Positions 25,308-34,521 of a DNA stretch of 64,000 nt are shown here, piece after piece. Numbering within the stretch: position 1 is the first letter of the stretch; every line of letters starts with the position of its first letter. The notes beneath the pieces are model-generated. The model saw only the letters and a list, made by a program, of their open reading frames with translations. It ran no database searches and was not told where the DNA came from. The DNA comes from Tissierella pigra (lineage in GTDB: Bacteria > Bacillota > Clostridia > Tissierellales > Tissierellaceae). The stretch lies in contig NZ_VUNQ01000001.1 in the NCBI RefSeq assembly GCF_009695605.1, positions 62,001 to 126,000 on the forward strand. Direction: 5' to 3'. Both the position numbers and the translations under genes were made by a program.

Positions 25308-26624
25308 TTATCTTTGTTCTTCATATTGTTTTAAAAGCTTAACAAAAAGCTCAGGTATTTTAGCCATATTTTCAGGTGATTCTACAAAAGAAATTCTAAA
25401 TTGAGTTTTACCTGGGTTTTCATCATCATTTTTAACATCATAGAATCCCTTCATTGGTGCAACAAGAAGAGTTGTTTCTACTCCATCTATTACAGCAGAG
25501 CCTTCTCCTGCACAGTATAGAACAAATTCAATTGAATCAAATCCTGGTTTTACTACATTTCTTACATCAATTACTGAGTAAATTGATGCATCTGGACTTG
25601 ATACAATCAGTTTTGGTTCTTGTTCTTTAAGTCCATTGTAAACTTTTATTATTTGGTCTTTATAGTAATCTCTTTGATTTTTACACCATCCAAGTATATC
25701 TTCTTTACTCTCATTTGCTAAGGCTCCAAAGATATATTGACCAATTACATTTGCGCATAGATTAGCTGTATATTCTGCAATTGAACGGTTATTAAAGTCT
25801 GCATTATCTGTAATCACTGCACCTATTCTTAATCCACAAGCATTCCATACTTTTGAAGCTGTTTCAATACTAATTCTTCTTCCTTCAATTCCTGGAACAT
25901 CTGCATCTGTTAATCCCCAAATACTTACAAGTTTTTCATTGTCATCATAATATAATTCACGATAAGCTTCGTCACTTACCATCCACATATTATATTTAAC
26001 ACATAGATTTGCAAGGTCTTTTAAAATGTCATAGGTATAATATTGACCTGTTGGATTATCATAAGGTATAACTAAAAGTGCCCCTGGATTATTTGCTTTT
26101 ATCATTTCTTCAACTTCGGCCATGTCGGGTAAATTGAATTTACCATCTTCATCCATATGACGTTTAATAGTTACAGTTTTACGTCCTAATCTTTCTGCAA
26201 ATGAAATATAGTTTGTATAAGCAGGGTCAATCATCATAAGAGGTTTTTCCTCAGTTCCAGCTGGACCACAAACCCCTAAAATTAATAACTCCATACCAGA
26301 TGAACCGCCATCTGTTATTTGAACATGAAGGTTACTTGTATCAAAACCTTCACTTTCTAAAATGTTTTTAAAAGCATTTTGTGCTTCAATAGTACCTGCT
26401 GTCCCTGAATATCTAATTATTCCATTTGCAAATGGGCTTTCCGGTGCATTAAGTTCAAACATCCTTTTTTGCATAGCTGGATTTGTTGGTAAAGATACAT
26501 TTCCTATTCCCACGTTTATTACTGCTTCCGGTTTTACTGGACGCTCATCATATTTCATTTGAGCTAAACGAACATCTGAAGGTGTTCTTGATTCAAAATG
26601 TGCTGATAATATTGGTTTACTCAT
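25308..26624 (-). CDS. Class I/II pyridoxal phosphate aminotransferase
   Basis: A 438-aa fold-type I aminotransferase. The PLP Lys is in SIETASKVWNACGLRIG near residue 254; PYDNPTGQYYT near 187 and SDEAYRELYYDD near 217 bind the cofactor. It transfers the amino group of an amino acid to a 2-oxoacid. It is longer than the aspartate-type gene at 39583 and clearly a different subfamily; I cannot name the substrate. GAGGGGGA lies before the ATG. Confidence 0.85.
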   Translation of the reverse strand: MSKPILSAHFESRTPSDVRLAQMKYDERPVKPEAVINVGIGNVSLPTNPAMQKRMFELNAPESPFANGIIRYSGTAGTIEAQNAFKNILESEGFDTSNLHVQITDGGSSGMELLILGVCGPAGTEEKPLMMIDPAYTNYISFAERLGRKTVTIKRHMDEDGKFNLPDMAEVEEMIKANNPGALLVIPYDNPTGQYYTYDILKDLANLCVKYNMWMVSDEAYRELYYDDNEKLVSIWGLTDADVPGIEGRRISIETASKVWNACGLRIGAVITDNADFNNRSIAEYTANLCANVIGQYIFGALANESKEDILGWCKNQRDYYKDQIIKVYNGLKEQEPKLIVSSPDASIYSVIDVRNVVKPGFDSIEFVLYCAGEGSAVIDGVETTLLVAPMKGFYDVKNDDENPGKTQFRISFVESPENMAKIPELFVKLLKQYEEQR

Positions 26625-26700
26625 TACAGTCTCCCCCTCTTTTGATTTATAGAAGATTGTGCCAATAACTTTAATTAGCTACATATCTTTATTATACACT

Positions 26701-26735
26701 AATTTAAGATTATTTCACCTTAATAATCTTAAATT
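26701..26735. terminator. 14-bp inverted repeat after the small membrane protein gene
   Basis: AATTTAAGATTATT and AATAATCTTAAATT pair perfectly around TCACCTT, 28 nt after the membrane protein gene on the minus strand. The following T-run is weak. Confidence 0.5.
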
Positions 26736-26762
26736 TAAAAACTTATTTATATTTACCTGGTT

Positions 26763-26969
26763 TTATAACGTAATCATTCCCGTTAGGTTAGCAACTCCAA
26801 GAAACATTACCAGTATACCAATAAATATATATAATATTGTAGTAGCCTTATCACCTATTAATCTTCTAAGTCTTATTGCTTTACGACTTTTCCAATAAAA
26901 TGATGGTTTAAATATAGTACAAATTACTGCAAATATACCAACTATAATAAATACAACAGATAAAAACAT
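26763..26969 (-). CDS. Small two-helix membrane protein, function unknown
   Basis: A 68-aa protein with a hydrophobic helix at residues 2-20, a basic loop (SRKAIRLRRLIGDKA) and a second helix at 44-65. A strong GGAGGTG site before the ATG supports it as a real gene. I do not recognise the family, and no catalytic motif is seen. It is separated from the aminotransferase by 138 nt with an inverted repeat, so it is probably transcribed alone. Confidence 0.65.
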   Translation of the reverse strand: MFLSVVFIIVGIFAVICTIFKPSFYWKSRKAIRLRRLIGDKATTILYIFIGILVMFLGVANLTGMITL

Positions 26970-27127
26970 AAGAACACCTCCAAATATAAATAATTAAAAT
27001 CCAAATATATAGATATAGTGTAAAAGTACTATTATATGTAATGAAGTTATTTTTAAATAAAGGTAATATTAAATAAAATTTTAAATAGATTAGGTGAAAA
27101 AATATAATATAAATAAGATAAAATACT

Positions 27128-27155
27128 TTGATATTACTTCAATAATTGATATACT
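27128..27155 (+). promoter_or_regulatory. Promoter of the candidate small RNA
   Basis: TTGATA (27128-27133), 16 nt, then TATACT (27150-27155), with a TG just before the -10. It points toward the hairpin at 27186-27237. Confidence 0.5.
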
Positions 27156-27161
27156 ATTATG

Positions 27162-27237
27162 TGTAATCAATATGGCTATTAAACTATAATTATAAAAAGA
27201 CTAGGCTTTAGTCATAGCCTAGTCTTTTTATAATTAT
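27162..27237 (+). ncRNA. Candidate small RNA ending in a perfect intrinsic terminator
   Basis: A good promoter at 27128-27155 is followed, about 75 nt after its expected start, by a 22-bp perfect stem (27186-27207 with 27216-27237) around an 8-nt loop, with a T-run in the lower right arm. The only ORF inside is five codons long. The two neighbouring genes diverge, so the terminator serves neither. The rest of 26970-27287 shows only the miaB extended -10. Confidence 0.4.
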
Positions 27238-27244
27238 ATAAATT

Positions 27245-27253
27245 TGATATAAT
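27245..27253 (+). promoter_or_regulatory. Extended -10 promoter for miaB-mutS-mutL-miaA-hfq
   Basis: TGATATAAT is a perfect extended -10 element 34 nt before the miaB start. The -35 is weak. Confidence 0.5.
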
Positions 27254-27287
27254 ATAAAGTACTTATAAAATTTTGGAGGTTGCACAA

Positions 27288-28742
27288 ATGAAAAATAACA
27301 TTAATGATAGTAATGATATTTTGGAAATATATGATAATGAATATAAATATGATCAAGAAAACTTTTTAAACTATGCAGACAAAATTAAAACTATGAATCA
27401 GGAATTTGAACGTGTACATGGTAGGAAAAGAACTTTTATAACTAAAACCTATGGTTGTCAAATGAATGAGCATGATTCTGAGAAGATTTCTTGGATTTTA
27501 GGAAATATGGATTATGTTGAAACTGAAGATATAAATGAAGCTGATTTTATAATATATAATACTTGTTTAGTAAGAGAAAATGCAGAATTAAAAGTATATG
27601 GCAACTTGGGAGCATTGAAACAATTAAAAAGACAAAAGCCAGATTTGATGATTGCAGTATGCGGATGTATGATGCAGAGAGAAGACGTGAGAAATGTTAT
27701 ATTATCTAAACATAAACATGTTGATATAATATTCGGTACTCATAATATCCACAAACTACCTCAATTAATAAATAATAATATACAGAATAATGAGACAGTT
27801 GTAGATATATTTGAAGATGGAAGAGAAATAGTTGAGAATATAAATTCAAATAGAAAATATTCATATAAAGCATTTGTGAATATTATGTATGGTTGCAATA
27901 ATTTTTGTACTTATTGTATAGTGCCTTATACTCGCGGTAGAGAAATGAGCAGAGAACCTGAAAACATAATTAAAGAAATTCAAGATTTAGCAAAGAGTGG
28001 ATGTAAAGAGATAACTTTACTAGGTCAAAATGTAAATTCTTATGGAAAGTCTTTAAGAACAAATTATAGCTTTACAGATTTATTGAAGGATATAAATAAA
28101 ATAGATGGAATAGAAAGAATAAGATTTATGACATCACATCCAAAGGATTTATCAGAGGATCTAATAGAATGTTATGCTACTTTAGATAAACTATGTGAAC
28201 ACTTACATTTACCTGTGCAATCAGGTAGTAATAGGATTTTAAAAGAGATGAATAGGAAATATTCTAAAGAAGATTATTTAGGAACTATTAATAAACTAAA
28301 AAAGGCAGTTCCAAACATATCAATTACTACAGATATAATAGTAGGGTTTCCTGGTGAATCAGATGATGACTTCAATCAAACACTTGAATTAGTAAAAGAA
28401 GTAAAATATGATTCAGCTTTTACTTTCTTATATTCCATTAGAGAAGGTACTAAGGCAGCTAATATGGAAAATCAAATAGATGATAAGATTAAGCATGATA
28501 GATTTCAAAAGTTAACAAACACATTAAATGAAATTGCATTAGAACTAAATCAAAAATTAGTAGGGGAGACCTTAGAAGTATTAGTAGAAGAAGTGAGCAA
28601 GAATAATCCTGATGTTTTAACAGGAAGATCAAGAACAAATAAACTTATACATTTTAAAGGTGATAAAAGTCTTATAGGTTCCATTGTTAATGTTAAAATA
28701 GAAAATGTTAAAACATTTACATTAGAAGGAGAATTAATCTAA
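27288..28742 (+). CDS. miaB: tRNA-2-methylthio-N6-dimethylallyladenosine synthase
   Basis: MiaB radical-SAM methylthiotransferase, 484 aa, adding the methylthio group to i6A37 of tRNAs. The N-terminal MTTase domain holds three cluster Cys (TYGCQMNEHDSEK, NTCLVRENAE, VCGCMMQR); the radical-SAM CxxxCxxC is GCNNFCTYCIVPYTRGRE near residue 200; a C-terminal TRAM domain ends in TFTLEGELI. GGAGG precedes ATG 27288; an earlier in-frame TTG overlaps that site. miaA, for the preceding i6A step, lies in the same operon. Confidence 0.95.
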   Translation: MKNNINDSNDILEIYDNEYKYDQENFLNYADKIKTMNQEFERVHGRKRTFITKTYGCQMNEHDSEKISWILGNMDYVETEDINEADFIIYNTCLVRENAELKVYGNLGALKQLKRQKPDLMIAVCGCMMQREDVRNVILSKHKHVDIIFGTHNIHKLPQLINNNIQNNETVVDIFEDGREIVENINSNRKYSYKAFVNIMYGCNNFCTYCIVPYTRGREMSREPENIIKEIQDLAKSGCKEITLLGQNVNSYGKSLRTNYSFTDLLKDINKIDGIERIRFMTSHPKDLSEDLIECYATLDKLCEHLHLPVQSGSNRILKEMNRKYSKEDYLGTINKLKKAVPNISITTDIIVGFPGESDDDFNQTLELVKEVKYDSAFTFLYSIREGTKAANMENQIDDKIKHDRFQKLTNTLNEIALELNQKLVGETLEVLVEEVSKNNPDVLTGRSRTNKLIHFKGDKSLIGSIVNVKIENVKTFTLEGELI

Positions 28743-28769
28743 TACTTCTCTGTTAGGAGGAGAAATAAT

Positions 28770-31391
28770 TTGGAAAATTTAACACCGATGATGAAACAAT
28801 ATCTAAGTATAAAAAAACAATATGATGATTGTATTCTATTTTTTAGATTAGGAGATTTTTATGAAATGTTCTTTGAAGATGCACTGAAAGCTTCAAAGGA
28901 ATTAGAAATTACCTTAACACAAAGAGATTGTGGTATGGCTGAGAAGGCATCAATGTGTGGAATACCCCATCATGTTTCTGAAACCTATATATCTAGATTA
29001 GTAGAAAAAGGATATAAAGTTGCTATATGTGAACAAGTAGAGGATCCTAAGTTTGCTAAAGGTATTGTACAGCGGGATGTAATAAGAGTTGTTACCCCTG
29101 GTACTATAACAGATCAAACAGTACTAGATGAAAAAACTAATAATTATCTAGTATCTATATATTTAGATGATTCAGGTGTAGGAATTTCATATGTCGATAA
29201 TTCTACAGGAGAAATGTATACAACTGAATTTTTAGGGGAATTAAGTGAAAACAACATGTTTTTAATAGATGAACTTGGGAAAATACTTCCATCAGAAATT
29301 ATATGTAATGATAAAATCAATAATAATACAAAGCTTTTAAAGATTTTAGAAGGGACTATTAACCCTTATATAAATTCTTATAAAGAATCCGATATAGAGA
29401 AAGATAATCTAGCATCTTTAGTAACAGAACATTTTAATGGAAAATCATTAGATGAATTGGAAATCAATAACAAAATATACTCTATTATAGCTACTAGTAA
29501 GCTTATAGACTATTTATATAAGACACAGAAATCATCCTTAGAACATATCAATAACTTGTCTTATTATAAGCCGAATAATTATATGGTTTTAGACATAAAT
29601 ACTAGGGCCAACTTAGAGATACATGAAACTATTATAAAAAGAGATAGAAAAGGAGCATTAATTGGTCTATTAGATAAAACTTCAACTTCCATGGGTGGAA
29701 GACTTTTAAAAAAATGGCTGGAACAACCGTTAATTAATATTAAAGAAATTGAAAAAAGAAATAATGTTGTAGAATACTTTTTAAATAATATTGTAATTAT
29801 GGATGATATAAAAACATATCTAAAACAAATTTATGATATTGAAAGACTAGCTAGTAAAATTTCTAATGGTAACTGTAACGCAAGAGACTTATTATCTTTA
29901 AGAAATTCTATTTCTGTCTTACCAGATATAAAGAAACTATTAAAGAATTTACAAAACCTTGAGTTAGTCAATATGAGTATAAATTTAGATAGTCTTGATG
30001 ATATTTACTCATTATTATGCAAATCCATAAGTGAAAATCCTCCTATAACTTTGAAAGATGGAGGAATTATAAAAGAAGGTTATGATAAAGATTTAGACCA
30101 AGTTAAAGAGGCTTGTTCAAAAGGAAAAGAATGGCTTAGTACATTGGAGGCTAGAGAAAAAGAAAAAACAGGTATTAGAAATTTAAAGATTGGATTCAAT
30201 AGGGTTTACGGATACTATTTAGAAGTAACTAAATCTAATATATCATTAGTTCCAGATTATTTTATTAGGAAACAGACATTGGCTAATTCAGAAAGATATT
30301 ATACTGAAGAATTAAAAAATATGGAAGATAAGATACTAGGTTCAGAAGAAAAATCTTTAATATTAGAGTATGAAATATTTACAAGAATAAGAGATGAAAT
30401 AAAAAAACATATAGATAGAATTCAAACTACAAGTAAAATAATATCCCAGCTTGATGTATTAAATGCTTTTGCACAAGTAGCATATAAATTAAATTTTGTA
30501 AAACCTAGTCTTAATACAAAAGGAGTCATTGAAATTATAGAAGGAAGGCATCCTGTTGTAGAAAATAATATTCAAAACAATTTATTTATACCAAATGATA
30601 CTTATTTGAATACAAAGGACAGGATGGTTCAGATTATTACTGGACCCAATATGGCTGGTAAATCTACTTATATGAGACAAGTGGCTATTATAACTTTATT
30701 AGCTCATATAGGTTCCTTTGTACCGGCAAGTAAGGCAAATATATCTATAGTTGATAGGATATTTACTAGAATAGGTGCACAAGATAACCTTTCTCAAGGT
30801 GAGAGTACTTTTATGGTGGAAATGAATGAAGTATCCAATATCATAAAATCAGCTACTAAAGATAGTTTGATTATTTTAGATGAGGTAGGAAGAGGTACTA
30901 GTACCTATGATGGTTTAAGTATAGCTTGGGCAATTGTAGAGCATATTACCACAAATATAAAAGCTAAAACACTATTTGCTACTCATTATCATGAGCTAAC
31001 TCAATTACAGAATGGAAATAATAATATAAAAAACTTAACTATTGTTGCTGAAGAAAGTGGGGAGCAAATTGTATTCTTGAGAAAAATCGTTGAAGGAAGT
31101 ACAAATAAATCTTATGGAATAGAGGTTGCAAAACTAGCAGGTATAGATGAATCAGTGATTAATAGAGCAAATGAAATACTATCCCTTATTGAAGGAAATC
31201 ATCAGATTAATATAAATAGCAAAGTAAAAGAAGAACCAAAACAATTGAATTTAATAGATTATAAAAAAGATTACTATGTAGATAAGATTTTAAACTTAGA
31301 TATAGACAATATGACACCTAAAGAAGCATTAAATATTCTTTATAGTTTAAAAGAAGGTGCTAAAAATCTAAGGAGAGATAATAATGAGTAA
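28770..31391 (+). CDS. mutS: DNA mismatch repair protein MutS
   Basis: MutS, 873 aa, the mismatch-recognition ATPase. The mismatch-binding domain has FFRLGDFYEMFFEDA near residue 24; the ATPase has GPNMAGKSTYMRQ (Walker A) near 624, LILDEVGRGTSTYDG (Walker B) near 700 and FATHYHELTQL. It starts at TTG after AGGAGGAGA. mutL overlaps its end by 8 nt. Confidence 0.97.
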   Translation: MENLTPMMKQYLSIKKQYDDCILFFRLGDFYEMFFEDALKASKELEITLTQRDCGMAEKASMCGIPHHVSETYISRLVEKGYKVAICEQVEDPKFAKGIVQRDVIRVVTPGTITDQTVLDEKTNNYLVSIYLDDSGVGISYVDNSTGEMYTTEFLGELSENNMFLIDELGKILPSEIICNDKINNNTKLLKILEGTINPYINSYKESDIEKDNLASLVTEHFNGKSLDELEINNKIYSIIATSKLIDYLYKTQKSSLEHINNLSYYKPNNYMVLDINTRANLEIHETIIKRDRKGALIGLLDKTSTSMGGRLLKKWLEQPLINIKEIEKRNNVVEYFLNNIVIMDDIKTYLKQIYDIERLASKISNGNCNARDLLSLRNSISVLPDIKKLLKNLQNLELVNMSINLDSLDDIYSLLCKSISENPPITLKDGGIIKEGYDKDLDQVKEACSKGKEWLSTLEAREKEKTGIRNLKIGFNRVYGYYLEVTKSNISLVPDYFIRKQTLANSERYYTEELKNMEDKILGSEEKSLILEYEIFTRIRDEIKKHIDRIQTTSKIISQLDVLNAFAQVAYKLNFVKPSLNTKGVIEIIEGRHPVVENNIQNNLFIPNDTYLNTKDRMVQIITGPNMAGKSTYMRQVAIITLLAHIGSFVPASKANISIVDRIFTRIGAQDNLSQGESTFMVEMNEVSNIIKSATKDSLIILDEVGRGTSTYDGLSIAWAIVEHITTNIKAKTLFATHYHELTQLQNGNNNIKNLTIVAEESGEQIVFLRKIVEGSTNKSYGIEVAKLAGIDESVINRANEILSLIEGNHQININSKVKEEPKQLNLIDYKKDYYVDKILNLDIDNMTPKEALNILYSLKEGAKNLRRDNNE

Positions 31392-33213
31392 AATCAGGAT
31401 TTTAGATAATATCACTATACAAAAAATAGCAGCTGGAGAGGTTATAGAAAGGCCATCATCTATAGTGAAAGAATTGGTTGAGAACTCTTTAGATGCTGGT
31501 GCAGATAATATAACTATAGAAATAAAAGATGGTGGTAAGAGTTATATTAGGGTTACTGATAATGGAGATGGTATTGATGGTGATGATTTAAGCCTAGCGT
31601 TTATGAGACATTCAACTTCTAAATTATCTAAAGCTGAAGACTTATATAAAATTAAGTCTTTAGGCTTCAGAGGAGAAGCCTTAGCCAGTATATCTCATGT
31701 TTCTAGAGTAGAGGTTATGACGAAAACAAAAGATGCTTTGGGAGGAGTTAATGCCTTAATTGAAGAAGGTAAAATTTTATCACAGGAGTCAATTGGGTGT
31801 CCAAAAGGTACTACTATGATAGTAAGGGATCTATTTTACAATATACCAGTTAGAAAGGACTTTTTAAAATCCGACTTAACGGAGTCTAATCAAGTTTCTG
31901 ATATAGTATATAAGGTAGCGTTAGGAAGTCTCAAAACTTCATTTAAATTTATAAAAGATAATAAAATTATCTTAAACACTTCAAAAAATAATAATATGAA
32001 ATCTCATATTTATAGTATATTAGGAAAGGATTTCTCTAAAAATCTTACTGAAATTAATTTTGAAGAAAATGGAGTTCATGTATATGGATATATATCTAAT
32101 AATAAATTATATAGGAGCAATAGGAGTCATCAATATATATATATTAATGGAAGATATGTAGTTGATAAAAGTCTATCTAGTGTTATTGAGAACCACTATA
32201 AATCTACTATTCCATTAAATAGATTTCCCTGCTTTATTATATTTCTTGATTTAGATCCTAGTAATATAGATGTAAATATTCACCCAACAAAACAAGAAAT
32301 TAAATTTGCTAATGAGACTCAAGTAATGGAAGTAATGAATAAAGGTATAAAGGAAGTACTATATCCATCTTTATCTATACCTAGTATGGATTTCAAAATT
32401 AATAGTATAAAAGATAAACAACAAGAATTCACACCTTTGTTGGCGACAGATAATGATATGGACATTCATAAGGACATAATAGTTAGGGATTTTACTGATA
32501 CAATACTATATAAAGAAAAAGATGAGCCTAAGATTATAGAAACCGATTTATTTGAAGAAAGTAAAATGATAAAAGAAGAATTTATATGTGAAGAAGATAT
32601 ATACGATGAAAAAACCAAGAATATCAGGAACGTACTTTCTAGAATTAGACCTATGGGTATAATTTTTAATACTTATATACTTGGAGAAGATGAATTAAAT
32701 CAAAGTTTATATTTTATAGATCAGCATGCTGCTCATGAGAGAATTATGTATGAAAAATATCTAAAAGAATTTCGTACAGAAAGTATAGTTACTCAAAATC
32801 TTTTGGCACCAGAGATTATAGAATTAACCAATATGGAAAAAATAAAGCTAATGGAGAATATAAATATATTTAAAGATTTAGGTTTCGATGTTGAAGAATT
32901 TGGAAATAATAGTATAGCTATAAGAGCTGTTCCTCTTGTATTTGGAATACCTAGAATTAAAGATTTATTTTATGAAATACTTGATAATATTGATAGTGTT
33001 AAAAGTAATTATGATGCTAAATTAGAAAAAATAATGAAAATAGCCTGTACTAAAGCAGTTAAAGGTGGTGATCATATGGGAAAGATTGAAATTTATGCTT
33101 TGATACAACAACTAAAACTATGTGATAGCCCACATAGTTGCCCTCATGGAAGACCTACTGTTTTAGAAATGACTAAAAGAGATATAGAAAAGTCATTTTT
33201 AAGGATTGTTTAG
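31384..33213 (+). CDS. mutL: DNA mismatch repair protein MutL
   Basis: MutL, 609 aa. The GHKL ATPase N-terminus has IAAGEVIERPSSIVKELVENSLDAGA, DNGDGID and GFRGEALASISHVS; IHPTKQEIKF near 300 is typical of the N-terminal domain. The C-terminal dimerisation/endonuclease domain has QHAAHERIMYEKY with a DQHAxHER metal-binding motif, and a CPHGRP motif near 586, so it should nick DNA as in species lacking MutH. It is translationally coupled to mutS. Confidence 0.96.
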   Translation: MSKIRILDNITIQKIAAGEVIERPSSIVKELVENSLDAGADNITIEIKDGGKSYIRVTDNGDGIDGDDLSLAFMRHSTSKLSKAEDLYKIKSLGFRGEALASISHVSRVEVMTKTKDALGGVNALIEEGKILSQESIGCPKGTTMIVRDLFYNIPVRKDFLKSDLTESNQVSDIVYKVALGSLKTSFKFIKDNKIILNTSKNNNMKSHIYSILGKDFSKNLTEINFEENGVHVYGYISNNKLYRSNRSHQYIYINGRYVVDKSLSSVIENHYKSTIPLNRFPCFIIFLDLDPSNIDVNIHPTKQEIKFANETQVMEVMNKGIKEVLYPSLSIPSMDFKINSIKDKQQEFTPLLATDNDMDIHKDIIVRDFTDTILYKEKDEPKIIETDLFEESKMIKEEFICEEDIYDEKTKNIRNVLSRIRPMGIIFNTYILGEDELNQSLYFIDQHAAHERIMYEKYLKEFRTESIVTQNLLAPEIIELTNMEKIKLMENINIFKDLGFDVEEFGNNSIAIRAVPLVFGIPRIKDLFYEILDNIDSVKSNYDAKLEKIMKIACTKAVKGGDHMGKIEIYALIQQLKLCDSPHSCPHGRPTVLEMTKRDIEKSFLRIV

Positions 33214-33225
33214 AAGGATGATAAT

Positions 33226-34173
33226 ATGAAAGATAATTTATTTATTTTAATAGGACCTACAGCCATAGGAAAAACATCTATATCCATTGAATTAGCTAAG
33301 AAAATGAATGGTGAAATAATTTCAGCAGATTCCATGCAAATATATAAGTATATGAATATAGGATCTGCGAAAGTGTCTAAGGAAGAAATGCAGGGTATTC
33401 AGCATCATTTAATCGATGTAATTTATCCTGATCAAGAATTTACAGTTTCAGACTATAAAAAAAACGCTGAAGTATTAATCAAGGATATTAATAAAAATCA
33501 TAAGCTTCCAATGGTTGTAGGGGGGACTGGATTATATATAAACTCTTTGGTATATAAGCTAAATTTCGCAGAAGTGCCACCAAATAATGAAACTAGAACT
33601 AAGTTGGAATTATTAGGAGAAAGGTATGGCAATAAATATTTACATGAAATGTTGAAAAACATAGATATAGAAAGTGCTGAGAGGATAAGTATTAATGATA
33701 GAAAGAGAATAATTAGAGCTATAGAGATATTTGAAATAACTGGTAAAACTATGACTGAATTTAATAAGAATTTTAGAGAACCCATTGAAAAGTATAATTT
33801 AGTTATGATTGGGTTAAATATGAATAGAGAGAAATTATATAACAGAATCAATCGTAGAGTAGATATAATGGTAGAAGAGGGTTTAATTGAAGAAGTAAAA
33901 AAACTTTTAGAAATGGGTTATAAGAAGGAACTTGTATCTATGCAGGGAATAGGTTATAAAGAAATAGTAATGTATTTAGAAGGTGAAATTTCTTTAGATG
34001 AGTCTATGGAAAAGATAAAACAAGGTTCGAGAAATTATGCCAAAAGACAGTTGACATGGTTTAGAAGAGATAATAGAATTAAATGGATTGATATAGATGA
34101 GTTTAATAATTTAGAAGATTTAAGTCAATGTATAATTGACTATTCTAAAGATAAGTTTATAATTAATAAATAA
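33226..34173 (+). CDS. miaA: tRNA dimethylallyltransferase
   Basis: MiaA, 315 aa, transferring the dimethylallyl group to N6 of A37. Motifs are GPTAIGKTS (P-loop) near residue 9, SADSMQIYKYMNIGSAK near 36, GGTGLYINSL near 97 and RRDNRIKWID near the end. AAGGATG is before the ATG; 12 nt separate it from mutL and hfq follows 12 nt later. It provides the substrate for MiaB. Confidence 0.96.
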   Translation: MKDNLFILIGPTAIGKTSISIELAKKMNGEIISADSMQIYKYMNIGSAKVSKEEMQGIQHHLIDVIYPDQEFTVSDYKKNAEVLIKDINKNHKLPMVVGGTGLYINSLVYKLNFAEVPPNNETRTKLELLGERYGNKYLHEMLKNIDIESAERISINDRKRIIRAIEIFEITGKTMTEFNKNFREPIEKYNLVMIGLNMNREKLYNRINRRVDIMVEEGLIEEVKKLLEMGYKKELVSMQGIGYKEIVMYLEGEISLDESMEKIKQGSRNYAKRQLTWFRRDNRIKWIDIDEFNNLEDLSQCIIDYSKDKFIINK

Positions 34174-34185
34174 GGAGGGGACAAA

Positions 34186-34407
34186 ATGAAACAGAATATA
34201 AACTTACAAGATGTTTTTTTAAACAGAGCACGTAAGGACAATATTAGTATTATAATATTCTTAGTTAATGGTTATCAGATAAAGGGACAGGTAAAGGGAT
34301 TTGATAATTATACTTTAATATTAGAAAGTGAAGATAAGCAGCAGTTAATTTATAAACACGCTATTTCCACAATAATACCTACAAAGCAGATAAACTTAGA
34401 TAATTAA
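34186..34407 (+). CDS. hfq: RNA chaperone Hfq
   Basis: Hfq, 73 aa, a hexameric Sm-like RNA-binding protein. The Sm1 motif spans about residues 8-45 ([35 protein letters not shown] in two parts) and Sm2 is YKHAISTI near 58-65. It has the short C-terminus usual in Gram-positives. AAGGAGGGG is before the ATG. miaA-hfq is a widely conserved pair. Confidence 0.96.
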   Translation: MKQNINLQDVFLNRARKDNISIIIFLVNGYQIKGQVKGFDNYTLILESEDKQQLIYKHAISTIIPTKQINLDN

Positions 34408-34424
34408 TTTTTACTTAAATAATT

Positions 34425-34469
34425 TAATTAGAAAAAGTCTCTGATATAATCAGAGGCTTTTTCTAATTA
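34425..34469 (+). terminator. Strong terminator after hfq
   Basis: A 20-bp stem (34425-34444 with 34450-34469, one G-U pair) around TATAA, with a run of T in the right arm. The loop region also spells TGATATAAT, an extended -10 match. Confidence 0.85.
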
Positions 34470-34497
34470 AACAGAAGCTTCTATAGAAGCTTCTGTT
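34470..34497 (+). terminator. Second hairpin directly after the hfq terminator
   Basis: AACAGAAGCTTC and GAAGCTTCTGTT form a perfect 12-bp stem around TATA, followed by ATTTT. It begins on the base after the hfq terminator ends and lies 24 nt before ynbB, so it may be a leader attenuator. Confidence 0.6.
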
Positions 34498-34521
34498 ATT
34501 TTAAAGAAAAGGGTGATATAA

